64,000 bases of DNA from Macrococcoides goetzii (GTDB lineage Bacteria; Bacillota; Bacilli; Staphylococcales; Staphylococcaceae): positions 186,001 to 250,000 of the forward strand of contig NZ_MJBI02000003.1 in the NCBI RefSeq assembly GCF_002742385.2, given 5' to 3'. Below the pieces are notes generated by a model. That model saw only the letters and a program-made list of their open reading frames with translations, was not told the origin of the DNA and did not search any database. Shown in pieces: positions 1 through 7,879 of the stretch; position 1 is the first letter of the stretch, and each line of letters opens with the position of its first letter. The translations under genes were made by a program, and so were the position numbers.

Positions 1-637
1 ATCCTTTTCTGATTAAGAAAATTCTTAGCTGTACAAACAATAGACCGACAAATAGACCTATCAGTAAACCACCTACAGTTGCAATAAAAAACTGTGAGAC
101 AGATTCACTAACGCTGAATGCACCAGTTGTTAACGCGAGCAAAGCAATCTTAAAGCTTAAAATACCAGCAGCATCATTAAGTAATGATTCCCCTTCAAGG
201 ATAGTCATTAATCCTTTAGGAAGTTTCTTTCCTTTAGCGATTGCCTGCACTGCTACAGCATCAGTAGGACAAATGATTGCAGCGAGTGCAAAACTTGCAG
301 CGAGTGGTAGAAATGGCATCATCCAGTGGACGATATAACCTAATCCAATCACCGTTGTAAATACCAGTCCCATTGCCATTAAGATGATCGGCTTTAAATA
401 TTTAATAAAAGTTAATCTTGATACATGATAGCCTTCTAAAAATAATAGTGGTGCGATAATGCCCATTAAGAAAAGTTCCGGTTCAAATTCTACATGTAAA
501 GGTACTGGTGTTAAGAATATTAGCATCCCGATAATGATTTGGATAAATGCTAACGGTACCTTCGGAAAATAGTAATTAACAATCGTAGAGACAATGATTG
601 CAAATACAAGACTTAAAATAATAATAAAACTTTCCAT
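1..637 (-). CDS. CPA1-family Na+/H+ antiporter, N-terminal part (cut by window edge)
   Basis: The 212 N-terminal residues of an integral membrane cation/proton antiporter are visible; the C-terminal part lies beyond the left edge. Two CPA1/NhaP signatures can be read: CPTDAVAVQAIAKG and EGESLLNDAAG, the latter carrying the Asn-Asp pair used for ion exchange. Hydrophobic segments fill almost the whole visible part. The start is the ATG at 637 behind an AGGTGAC Shine-Dalgarno. The family exports Na+ (or K+) in exchange for protons for pH and salt homeostasis. Substrate cannot be decided from this part. Confidence 0.85.
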   Translation of the reverse strand, partial: MESFIIILSLVFAIIVSTIVNYYFPKVPLAFIQIIIGMLIFLTPVPLHVEFEPELFLMGIIAPLLFLEGYHVSRLTFIKYLKPIILMAMGLVFTTVIGLGYIVHWMMPFLPLAASFALAAIICPTDAVAVQAIAKGKKLPKGLMTILEGESLLNDAAGILSFKIALLALTTGAFSVSESVSQFFIATVGGLLIGLFVGLLFVQLRIFLIRKG

Positions 638-716
638 TTGTCACCTCTATTTATCTTTAATGATAAATAATTATACCCCTAAACGAATCAATATCACATA
701 AAAGTTTATCAAAATT

Positions 717-757
717 AAAAAAAGTAAGTAGTCTACAATCGACTACCTACTTTTAAA
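717..757. terminator. Bidirectional terminator hairpin
   Basis: A 14-bp imperfect stem (AAAAGTAAGTAGTC pairing with GACTACCTACTTTT, one G-T type mismatch) with A and T runs on its two sides. It lies between the DinB gene, which it terminates on the minus strand, and the promoter of the antiporter gene. Confidence 0.7.
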
Positions 758-773
758 TTAATCTTATAACAAA

Positions 774-1247
774 TTATTGCGTATCACGAGAAGGACCATA
801 AATTGGCGGGATTCTTAAATCAGCCTGTCTCATTAATACTGTCATTTGACCTCTATGATGTGCCTGATGAGCAATCATAGAATAAAGCAGATGACCTTTC
901 GGCATATTTTGACCGAAGAAATCAACATCTTCAATTAAACTTTCGTCTGTTAATGAAGCATCGTAAGCTGCTAATGTATTATTATATATTTCTTCTGCTG
1001 CACTTACCATTTCAGCAACCGTTTCTGGTTTAGCAGAATTAAATGTTGCACCTTCTACTTTTAAACCAGCACGTTCGGCAAAACCTCCGACACTTGAAAT
1101 GACGTGCCATGCAATCTCACCTAAAGTACGATCTAATTCTGATACCGCTTGATCTAAAGACTCATCAGTTAACTCTTTTAAACACGCGATTGTCGTATTT
1201 GCTTCCATGCGATATTGATTAATAAAATCCTGTTTAATACGAAACAT
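774..1247 (-). CDS. DinB/YfiT-like metal-binding four-helix protein
   Basis: A 157-residue protein of the DinB superfamily. The family's three metal-binding histidines are seen in an early helix (EIAWHVIS near residue 48) and in the late motif MIAHQAHHRGQM (about residues 124-135). These proteins are small cytosolic four-helix bundles; many members are thiol-dependent transferases (bacillithiol or mycothiol), while others have no known reaction. The gene stands alone and has its own terminator. The start is the ATG at 1247 with an AAGGAGG ribosome site. The exact substrate is not predictable. Confidence 0.8.
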   Translation of the reverse strand: MFRIKQDFINQYRMEANTTIACLKELTDESLDQAVSELDRTLGEIAWHVISSVGGFAERAGLKVEGATFNSAKPETVAEMVSAAEEIYNNTLAAYDASLTDESLIEDVDFFGQNMPKGHLLYSMIAHQAHHRGQMTVLMRQADLRIPPIYGPSRDTQ

Positions 1248-1349
1248 TGAAATGCCTCCTTCTTAGTAATACTTTTAATATACCCTCATTCCTAATGAAA
1301 TACCATTAAAACGAAAGAACCACACATTATAATTATATAATTTGTAATA

Positions 1350-1379
1350 TTGACACAATATAATAAATTAATATATGAT
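1350..1379 (+). promoter_or_regulatory. Putative sigma-A promoter of the rsgA-like gene
   Basis: TTGACA at 1350-1355 and TATGAT at 1374-1379, separated by 18 bp. Transcription would begin near 1386, just ahead of the leader-peptide ribosome site, so the whole leader and attenuator would be in the transcript. Confidence 0.6.
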
Positions 1380-1405
1380 ATTAAAAAAGGAAGGAGTGAT
1401 GTTTT

Positions 1406-1465
1406 ATGGCGAAATTTAATCTGGTAAATGCTACATTTTATTTCGTCATGGACATTACTCGCTAA
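1406..1465 (+). CDS. 19-residue leader peptide upstream of the RsgA-like GTPase
   Basis: A short reading frame encoding MAKFNLVNATFYFVMDITR then TAA. It has a strong ribosome site (AAGGAAGGAGTG) with good spacing to its ATG, better than most full-size genes here. It ends 13 bases before a terminator hairpin that stands in front of the GTPase start codon. Short hydrophobic/aromatic leader peptides with this arrangement control erm, ABC-F and bmrCD-type genes by ribosome stalling. What would stall this ribosome is unknown. No homologue of the peptide is recognised. Confidence 0.7.
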   Translation: MAKFNLVNATFYFVMDITR

Positions 1466-1512
1466 TTTATTGCTCGTATACCCGTGACGAATAATCGCCA
1501 CGGGTATTTTTA
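1442..1512 (+). promoter_or_regulatory. Attenuator: terminator hairpin with competing antiterminator arm
   Basis: The terminator pairs 1478-1486 (ATACCCGTG) with 1499-1507 (CACGGGTAT), has an inner CGA/TCG stem, and is followed by five T residues. The competing pairing joins TTCGTCA at 1442-1448, inside the leader coding sequence, with TGACGAA at 1485-1491, which would open the base of the terminator. A ribosome finishing the leader would cover the first arm and allow termination; one stalled early would leave it free. The pairing is visible; the mechanism is inferred. Confidence 0.65.
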
Positions 1513-1532
1513 TATATAAAAGGAGCAATATA

Positions 1533-2624
1533 ATGGAAATTTTGACTCAATTAGGATATAACGAAGAACGAAAGAAACAAGCAAACGCTATCGATGAAAA
1601 ATTACTTAAAGCACGAATATCTGTTCAACATAAAGGGATGTATCGCGCAATTACTGAAGAAGGTGAATATCTTGTTCAGCTCTCCGGTAAAGATAAATTT
1701 AGCAGTCATAATCTTATAGAAGTACCGGCAGTCGGAGATTTTGTGTTGATCAAGCCATTCCCAAATGAACATAAAGGTATTATTCAGCATATCTTACCTA
1801 GGACACAGCAATTTATTAGAAATGCTGCAGGTAATCAAACGAAACCACAAATAATCGCGACGAACATCGACTATGCCTTTCTTACGATGAGTTGTAACGA
1901 TAACTTTAATACCAATCGATTAGAACGCTACTTAATCGCTACATATGATTCAGGTGCAACACCAATTATCATTATGACAAAAGCTGATTTAATTACAGAA
2001 CTCGATAAAGAAATTATAATTGCAGAATTGAGCAATGTAGCACCAACAGTACCAGTGTATTTTGTGCAACATGATAGTGATAATCATATAGAAGCAATTA
2101 GAGCTTATCTAAAAGAACATAAAACAGGCACTTTACTCGGTTCTAGTGGTGTAGGAAAATCTACGTTGATCAATCGTTTATTAGGAAAAGACGTTATGGA
2201 TACAGGCGAAATCAGATTAACTGATGATAAAGGAAAACATACGACGACTCATCGTGAACTCCTTGTACTAGATGATGGAGGAATATTAATCGATACACCC
2301 GGTATGCGCGAATTCCAGCTTTGGAATACCGGTGAAAATATAGGATTAGTAACTGAATTCGAAGATATAGAAGATCTTATATCTCAATGTAAATTCAATG
2401 ATTGTACACATACAAATGAACCAGGATGTGCAGTAAATGCTGCAATAACATCAGGTGAACTTAGTGAAGAACGATTTGAACGATATAATAAATATTTAAG
2501 AGAACTGGCATTTGTGGAACGACGTAATGATGAAGCAAAGATGAAGGCTGAACGAAATAAATGGAAGAAGCTAACCCGACAAGGAAAAGCAAATAGTAAT
2601 GCGAAGATGGTAAAAAGAAAATAG
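1533..2624 (+). CDS. RsgA/YjeQ-type circularly permuted ribosome GTPase (probable second copy)
   Basis: A 363-residue GTPase of the RsgA (YjeQ/EngC) family, which acts in the final maturation of the 30S ribosomal subunit. The permuted G-motif order is clear: TKAD (G4, residues 149-152), then the P-loop GSSGVGKST (203-211), then DTPG (G3, 254-257). The C-terminal zinc site CxxxxCxHxxxxxC uses Cys286, Cys291, His293 and Cys299. An N-terminal OB-fold covers about residues 25-95. It is longer than the usual housekeeping RsgA (about 290 residues) and matches the longer paralogue type. It is preceded by a leader peptide and attenuator, unlike a housekeeping gene, which suggests induction under ribosome stress (inference). 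Ribosome site AAAGGAG. Confidence 0.85.
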   Translation: MEILTQLGYNEERKKQANAIDEKLLKARISVQHKGMYRAITEEGEYLVQLSGKDKFSSHNLIEVPAVGDFVLIKPFPNEHKGIIQHILPRTQQFIRNAAGNQTKPQIIATNIDYAFLTMSCNDNFNTNRLERYLIATYDSGATPIIIMTKADLITELDKEIIIAELSNVAPTVPVYFVQHDSDNHIEAIRAYLKEHKTGTLLGSSGVGKSTLINRLLGKDVMDTGEIRLTDDKGKHTTTHRELLVLDDGGILIDTPGMREFQLWNTGENIGLVTEFEDIEDLISQCKFNDCTHTNEPGCAVNAAITSGELSEERFERYNKYLRELAFVERRNDEAKMKAERNKWKKLTRQGKANSNAKMVKRK

Positions 2625-2638
2625 TTGAATGAATTGGT

Positions 2639-2735
2639 GTGAGTGGGCTGAAAATGATGTTTTTAGCCCACTCACAGTTATTTTTAATAGAATTTTAACT
2701 TCGAGTGGGCTGAATACCATAAATTCAGCCCACTC
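2639..2735. repeat. Two tandem palindromic hairpins, 62-bp period (family D)
   Basis: Two hairpins with the same arms, GAGTGGGCTGA and its complement, begin at 2641 and 2703, exactly 62 bp apart. The first spans 2639-2675 and the second 2703-2735; the loops and the linker differ. The array sits directly 3' of the RsgA-like gene and may end its transcript; a TTATTTTTAAT stretch follows the first hairpin. It is one of five tandem hairpin loci with a 61-62 bp period in this window. Confidence 0.85.
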
Positions 2736-2754
2736 AAATGATTTAAAACAATAT

Positions 2755-2817
2755 TTGACATTCCATTCCATAAGTAATATATTATAAATAAGCTACTTGG
2801 TAATACAAAGTAGCTTT
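2755..2817 (+). promoter_or_regulatory. padR operon promoter with probable PadR operators
   Basis: TTGACA at 2755-2760 and TATATT at 2778-2783 with 17-bp spacing. Just downstream lies an inverted repeat AGCTAC/GTAGCT enclosing TTGGTAATACAAA (about 2791-2816), and a related TTGTATTACAA palindrome follows at 2834-2844. Their place around and after the start point fits autorepression by the PadR protein encoded next; the assignment is inferred. Confidence 0.55.
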
Positions 2818-2860
2818 TAAAAGATTCGCTATCTTGTATTACAAAATAGAGGTGAAACAT

Positions 2861-3184
2861 ATGAGTATGCGCACTCAGTTATTGAAAGGACTGCTCGATG
2901 CATGCGTTCTTTCGATTATTAAAGAAAAAGAAGTCTATGGTTATGAACTCTCACAGAAGTTGCTCGATTCCGGACTCGGTAACATTAGTGAAGGTACAAT
3001 CTATCCAGTTCTTCTTCGTTTACAAAAGAAAAATTTGATTACCAGTGAAATGCGTGCGAGTGATGTCGGACCGAAACGAAAATATTACTTTATTACGCCT
3101 GAGGGTGAAGAAGAACTTGAAAACATGGTCGAAGAATGGAATGCAATTGTAGGACCAATATCAAATTTGATTAATAAGGAGTGA
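2861..3184 (+). CDS. PadR-family transcriptional regulator
   Basis: A 107-residue winged-helix repressor. The PadR pattern is plain: LLDACVLSIIKEKEVYGYEL in the first helices, then SEGTIYPVLLRLQKKNLI as recognition helix, then the wing with KRKYYFITPEGEE. The start is the ATG at 2861 behind AGAGGTGA; an in-frame TTG at 2834 lies upstream of the ribosome site and is rejected. It leads a four-gene operon with three DUF1129-like membrane proteins, the usual PadR plus small membrane protein pairing linked to envelope stress. Its ligand is unknown. Confidence 0.9.
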   Translation: MSMRTQLLKGLLDACVLSIIKEKEVYGYELSQKLLDSGLGNISEGTIYPVLLRLQKKNLITSEMRASDVGPKRKYYFITPEGEEELENMVEEWNAIVGPISNLINKE

Positions 3185-3189
3185 ATGTC

Positions 3190-3859
3190 ATGAGCAAACT
3201 AAATAAGATGGATATAATTTATCAAAGAAAATTAAAACAACTCACTTCAAATAACAAAGAAGCATTCCTTAAAGTTAGGAATGAATTAAAAATGGATTAT
3301 AAATTGCAAGAGCGTGAAGTCGATAATATCTTATCTGATATCCTAGATCATCTAATAGATGCACAAAATAATGGTTTAACCACACAAGAATTCTTTGGTA
3401 ATGATACAAAACAATTCAGTAAAGACTTATTTGAAGAATTACCTAAAAATAAATTCACACATCCATTGTGGTATATCTTGTTTACGAGCACACTAACAAT
3501 CGCTTCAATCTTGATACCCTTTGGATTCCTAAGCCAATTAAAGTATTGGATTACTGGCAGCTATGTATCTGTAAACTATAATTTGTCTTTACTTTCAATA
3601 TCACTATTCATAGTTTTGTTAACGCTCGCTATCTTTATAACCATTTATTTAATGAAGAATAACACTTTCAGTTCAAATAGAGGAAAAACTTTGACGCTAC
3701 CAATATATTTTTTAATGATATTTTTACCAATTAGTATTTATTTATTTATTTGGTTATGATAAAAACCTATCTGAACCTGCTGGATATATCCTTGTCTTAT
3801 TGGGCATTACTTTTCTAATTACTTGTATATTTACTTATAAAAAGAAAATTTCCTATTAA
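3190..3859 (+). pseudogene. DUF1129-like membrane protein, frameshifted at an ATTT repeat
   Basis: The frame opens at ATG 3190 (AAGGAG overlapping the padR stop) and closes early at 3759 after 189 residues. Four ATTT units at 3736-3751 precede the stop. Removing one unit lets the frame read on from GGT at 3752 to TAA at 3857-3859, adding a hydrophobic segment and a lysine-rich tail (TYKKKISY) and giving 221 residues, almost the same as the intact neighbour's 220. The soluble N-terminal half carries the family pattern DHLIDAQNNGLTTQEFFG. Either decay, phase variation or an assembly indel; the truncated product keeps most of its transmembrane segments. Confidence 0.8.
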
Positions 3860-3870
3860 GGAGGACTAAA

Positions 3871-4533
3871 ATGACAAATTTAAATGAAATGAATATAGAT
3901 TACGTAAGAAAAGTGAATCAACTGAAACCTCATAACAGAAAAGCATTTGATTATATCGCAAATAAGATTACTAAAGTAACACTTTCAGAAGACGAATCGG
4001 ATGAATTATTATTAGAAATTTTAGATGATTTACTTATTGCACAAAGAAATGGTAAATCAGCAAATTCTTTTTTTGGCGAAGATTTAGATCAATTTGTTGA
4101 TGATATTTCAATAGAATTACCTAAAAGATCTTTTAAATCAATTTTACTATTTGGTACTTTTACATTTTCTATTATGTTCAGTATATTATTTGTTATTTTC
4201 GGGTTTGCTGATTTTTTAAGTTGGATAAGTGTCGTTCGCCATATTAAAATTCCTGTACTTGCTGCTTTATTAATTGTTTTTGTTTTCTTAATCTTCAGCT
4301 TGCTAAGTATATTTTTAGACTCAAATGCACAAAATAGAACGAAGACTCAAAATATTATCCAAGCGTTATCTTTGTTTCTATCATATTCAATCACATATTT
4401 TATTTTTAACTTTGTTAAACAAGGACCTTATTTTAGTTTTCCATTTTATTTATCATTACCCTTGGCTATTGTCTTTATAGTTACAACTATCCATATCAAG
4501 AAGAAATATTTTCCGAAAAAACAATTCATTTAG
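3871..4533 (+). CDS. DUF1129-like membrane protein (second paralogue)
   Basis: A 220-residue protein with a soluble helical N-terminus (residues 1-90, pattern LDDLLIAQRNGKSANSFFGE) followed by about four transmembrane helices and a basic tail KKKYFPKK. It resembles DUF1129 proteins, which usually sit beside PadR regulators. The start ATG follows AAGGAGGAC. It is the middle of three tandem paralogues, 11 bases after the restored end of the first and 11 bases before the start of the third, so all are probably one transcript. No enzymatic motif is seen; function unknown. Confidence 0.75.
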   Translation: MTNLNEMNIDYVRKVNQLKPHNRKAFDYIANKITKVTLSEDESDELLLEILDDLLIAQRNGKSANSFFGEDLDQFVDDISIELPKRSFKSILLFGTFTFSIMFSILFVIFGFADFLSWISVVRHIKIPVLAALLIVFVFLIFSLLSIFLDSNAQNRTKTQNIIQALSLFLSYSITYFIFNFVKQGPYFSFPFYLSLPLAIVFIVTTIHIKKKYFPKKQFI

Positions 4534-4544
4534 GAGTGAGTGTC

Positions 4545-5249
4545 ATGAAAACAAAAGATATTATCGAACAAAATAACTTAAAACGTGAAGAACTGACGCC
4601 AGAAAATTTAAAAGTTTACGAACAGGTATTAATGTATTTACGTTGTGATCTATCAATTTCAGAGCGCGTTACAGAAGTGACTTTAATGGATTTATTAGAT
4701 CACTTACTAGAAGCTCAGATGCATGATGTAACAACCGAAGAATTCTTCGGCCATGATCCAGAACAATTTGCTAAAGATTTAGTTGCTGAGATTCCAAAAG
4801 AATCGAAGCGTAATATGTGGATGTTCGGTGCTTCAATGTTATTTCTACTATTTGCAATATTTAGAGGTATTTCAGGTATCGCTGATTTTATCATCGTAAA
4901 TCTGTTACACAGAGACAATGCGATTTATCTCGGTAGTGAATTAAGTGCTAATCTTATAACTTCACTTGTTATCGGTGCAATCATTTTCGGTATCTTCAAA
5001 TATTTACAACTTAGCGCTTTTAAGGAAGATGAAACAAGAGGACAAAAAATTATAATATTTTTTGTGTTATGGATTGTGATGGTTATTCCATTCCTCGTTT
5101 CGATGTTCTTACCAGATTTAATACACATCGGACCAGTTGTTCATATCCCATGGTATGTTAACATCAGTATCGGAATAGCGTTTTACCTGCTCTATAAATT
5201 ATTATTTAATGCTTCCCGAAACGATAAGGAAGTTGCTTTTATAAGATAA
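4545..5249 (+). CDS. DUF1129-like membrane protein (third paralogue)
   Basis: A 234-residue paralogue of the two preceding genes. The N-terminal region has the same conserved block, LLDHLLEAQMHDVTTEEFFG (about residues 47-66), then four hydrophobic helices. The start is ATG 4545 with GGAGTGAG in front; the in-frame GTG at 4536 lies inside that ribosome site and is rejected. Last gene of the padR operon, with a strong terminator right after it. The N-terminal halves are more alike between paralogues than the membrane halves. Function unknown. Confidence 0.75.
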   Translation: MKTKDIIEQNNLKREELTPENLKVYEQVLMYLRCDLSISERVTEVTLMDLLDHLLEAQMHDVTTEEFFGHDPEQFAKDLVAEIPKESKRNMWMFGASMLFLLFAIFRGISGIADFIIVNLLHRDNAIYLGSELSANLITSLVIGAIIFGIFKYLQLSAFKEDETRGQKIIIFFVLWIVMVIPFLVSMFLPDLIHIGPVVHIPWYVNISIGIAFYLLYKLLFNASRNDKEVAFIR

Positions 5250-5290
5250 AAAAATCATCCCAAAGTTCATGCTTTGGGATGATTTTTTTA
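5247..5290. terminator. Bidirectional terminator
   Basis: A 16-bp perfect stem (AAAAATCATCCCAAAG with its complement), a 6-base loop, and A/T runs on both sides. It separates the convergent padR operon and the DUF456 gene. Confidence 0.9.
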
Positions 5291-5770
5291 AATGATGATA
5301 TCAAATATAAACCATATAATCATAATAATTAAAATGATAAACTTAGCCACCGTGCTTGTAAGGAATCCTAATAACGATCCGATACTCGCATCCATTGCAC
5401 GTTTAAAATCCTGCTGAATCAGTAGTTCTACAATGAATACTGCAACAAACGGTATGATGATAATACCGAATGGTGGGAAGAAGAAACTACCGAGTATAAT
5501 ACCGATTGCTGCCGTAAGCTCTCCCTCCTTACTTCCACCATACTTCTTAACAAAGCGGCTTCCTAATACATAATCACTTAGTAAAGTGATAATCGTAAGT
5601 GTCGCCATCGCTATCCAGAAGAACCATGATAGTTCATTATTGTTAATCGCGAAATGATAGATGAAAAAGCCAATCCACATCATCAGTATACCAGGTATCA
5701 TCGGCATCACTAATGCTACAAATGCTGATAAAAAAGCTAATATAACTAATGTCCATAGTATGAATGTCAT
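5288..5770 (-). CDS. DUF456 family membrane protein
   Basis: A 160-residue, almost wholly hydrophobic protein with about four to five transmembrane helices and the glycine-rich features of DUF456 (PGILMMWIGFFIYHF near residue 26, GSRFVKKYGGSKEG near 71). Its start overlaps the stop of the MFS gene upstream by four bases (ATGA), so the two are translationally coupled. The family's role is unknown; it is not a recognised transporter. Confidence 0.8.
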   Translation of the reverse strand: MTFILWTLVILAFLSAFVALVMPMIPGILMMWIGFFIYHFAINNNELSWFFWIAMATLTIITLLSDYVLGSRFVKKYGGSKEGELTAAIGIILGSFFFPPFGIIIIPFVAVFIVELLIQQDFKRAMDASIGSLLGFLTSTVAKFIILIIMIIWFIFDIII

Positions 5771-6969
5771 CCTAAATCCTCCATTTTTACAGGTTTAGTG
5801 AATATTAATAAAATAAATGCAAGCAACATGAATGATGCTGATACAAAGAAAACGTTACCTAATCCAACAATACCACTCATAACGCCGCCTAAAAGATTAC
5901 CAACTAATTGCCCGACGATCATCGCGTTTGAGAACAATGTAGATGCATAACCCGGGAAGTCAGGTAGAATATCCTGAAAATAGCTAATTCCTAATCCAAG
6001 TAATATCGCCAGGAAGAACGCAAGCAATACCTGGCCGATTAACATTGCTGTTACATTATCAAATACTCCGATCGAGAAGTAATAGGCACCACCAGCAACT
6101 GCACCAATCATCAATAATGTCCTTGTCTGAAATCTACTTGCTAATATACCAAGAATAATCATAAACGGTACTTCAAGTCCTGCACACAAACTCGCTAAAT
6201 ATCCGACATTTGCTTCATCTTCTTTAATATACTCTGTTACGAATAATGGCATATTTAACGTATACATCCATTGTCCTACATGCAAAAATACAAATGCTAA
6301 GAAAGGTATCAATAAATACATATCTTTCAGTAAATTCGGGGCAACTGGTTCTACTCTATTTGAATTGTAGACAATCTTCTCTGGTTTTACTTCATGAAAG
6401 AATATTAGGAATGTTACAAGTACAATCCAGTATATAATCACTGTACCACCAAATATGCCTCCAAATCCAAAGTGTTTCAGTAAGACTGTGCCAACAAGTG
6501 GACCGAAAAGAAATCCAAAGCTAAACATTGATCTAAGTACGGTATTGGCGAATACTGCATTTTTGCTTGATGCCGAGGCATTAATACTCTCTCTCGCCGA
6601 TGCATACATTTGAGGCATTGCTGGCGCTGCCATTCCACCAAAGAATACGTATAATGCAATAAATAGATAAGGATTTGCTACGAAATAATACATACTAAAT
6701 GCAACTGATGCCATCGCTAAACTGAACATTATCATGTATTTTCTACTAAATCCTGCTCTATCAGAGAATCTGGCAACAATTGTATTAACACCAAAACCAG
6801 CAAGTGCGAATAATGCCATCATTACACCGTACAGACCACGTGTCATACCCAGTTCCTGTGTCGCATAAAGCACAAAGAATGGCACTGTAATCGCCAATGC
6901 CATACCAAGTAATGTCATATTAATAAGAAATAAGACATAATTTTTAATACTTAATAAATTTTTAAACAT
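5767..6969 (-). CDS. MFS transporter, sugar-efflux (SET)-like
   Basis: A 400-residue, 12-helix major facilitator protein. The loop between helices 2 and 3 carries VARFSDRAGFSRKY, matching the MFS A-motif position. Helices 4-6 are rich in Gly/Pro/Ala, and a polar loop separates the two six-helix halves near residue 200. Overall it resembles the SetA/SetB-like sugar efflux group more than the multidrug DHA2 proteins also found in this window, but substrate cannot be told. First gene of a two-gene unit with the DUF456 gene. Confidence 0.75.
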   Translation of the reverse strand: MFKNLLSIKNYVLFLINMTLLGMALAITVPFFVLYATQELGMTRGLYGVMMALFALAGFGVNTIVARFSDRAGFSRKYMIMFSLAMASVAFSMYYFVANPYLFIALYVFFGGMAAPAMPQMYASARESINASASSKNAVFANTVLRSMFSFGFLFGPLVGTVLLKHFGFGGIFGGTVIIYWIVLVTFLIFFHEVKPEKIVYNSNRVEPVAPNLLKDMYLLIPFLAFVFLHVGQWMYTLNMPLFVTEYIKEDEANVGYLASLCAGLEVPFMIILGILASRFQTRTLLMIGAVAGGAYYFSIGVFDNVTAMLIGQVLLAFFLAILLGLGISYFQDILPDFPGYASTLFSNAMIVGQLVGNLLGGVMSGIVGLGNVFFVSASFMLLAFILLIFTKPVKMEDLG

Positions 6970-7055
6970 ATATACACTTACTTTCTATTTATTATAACTA
7001 CATATAACACTGTTATATTATAAAGCAAAAATAATATTTGTATAGTCACGTCTAT

Positions 7056-7871
7056 TTATAACGTGATTAATACCGCTGCTTTATCATCATGTAATTTCAC
7101 TCGTGGATAATGAATCTTCTCGATATCTTCTAATTCTTTCATAATCATATATTCGAGCATGGCATCTAAGCCATCATGAATAAGTTTCTGAACGAATTTC
7201 TGAAGACCAAGTCTTTCTATATCAAAGAAACCATCTGTTGTAATCAGAATATGTGATAAATTTGATAATTCAAATTGTCCACGATTATATGACTGATTGA
7301 AATTGACATCACCATTCATCACCGAATATCCACCTGGAATATTTGCTGTACTTTTAGCATTATCAAGGGCTTCGATCATTTCTTCCGGCAATGTATTTGA
7401 TGCGTATACACCAGGATATTTTTCCTGCCAGTACTTCACGCGATCACTTTCATTCTTCTTACTATAATCAGGCACGATTTGAGTAACTTTATTTTCTTTC
7501 GTAATTGTGTAGATAACACAGTCGGCTGAACTGGAATAATCGGCCATTTTGTCATGAAGCTTTACAACTGCGTGGCAACACTGAAATCTATCTTTCGGAT
7601 GATTAATAGCGATATTAAATGCTTCCATCTCTGTTTGGATGCTGGCATTTGCAAGTTCAGTCGCATTATTTAAAGTAATGCTTTTATCAACTTGCTCAAA
7701 CGTAGCTTTTACAGCATCCGTAGCACGTTTTCCAGGTGTGATATTATCAATCATAATACCTTTCAAACTTGTTACTCCGTCAATAACCCCATAAATATTT
7801 GCTGCTTCATTGATGACAACAGCATCTTCATTCATTATTCCTACTCCTTGAGCCAGTACGGATGTTATCAT
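7056..7871 (-). CDS. PP2C-like serine/threonine phosphatase domain protein
   Basis: A 271-residue single-domain protein with PP2C metal-binding landmarks in order: NEDA (residues 14-17), GVIDGVTS (28-35, the DGxxG block in variant form), TTDGFFD (near 212) and DDKAAVLI close to the C-terminus. These acidic residues bind the two catalytic Mn/Mg ions. The DGVTS block departs from the canonical DGhGG. It starts eight bases after the alarmone synthetase gene ends, so both come from one transcript. A link between phosphoprotein signalling and the stringent response is inferred from context only. Confidence 0.75.
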   Translation of the reverse strand: MITSVLAQGVGIMNEDAVVINEAANIYGVIDGVTSLKGIMIDNITPGKRATDAVKATFEQVDKSITLNNATELANASIQTEMEAFNIAINHPKDRFQCCHAVVKLHDKMADYSSSADCVIYTITKENKVTQIVPDYSKKNESDRVKYWQEKYPGVYASNTLPEEMIEALDNAKSTANIPGGYSVMNGDVNFNQSYNRGQFELSNLSHILITTDGFFDIERLGLQKFVQKLIHDGLDAMLEYMIMKELEDIEKIHYPRVKLHDDKAAVLITL

Positions 7872-7879
7872 GTTTACAC

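Noticed and set aside
1292-1528. A 78-residue minus-strand protein over the rsgA leader
   Set aside because: It is antisense to the leader peptide and attenuator, has no ribosome site, and reads through the terminator hairpin.
2834-2860. TTG start for PadR, nine codons earlier
   Set aside because: It sits in the operator-like palindrome upstream of the clear ribosome site AGAGGTGA.
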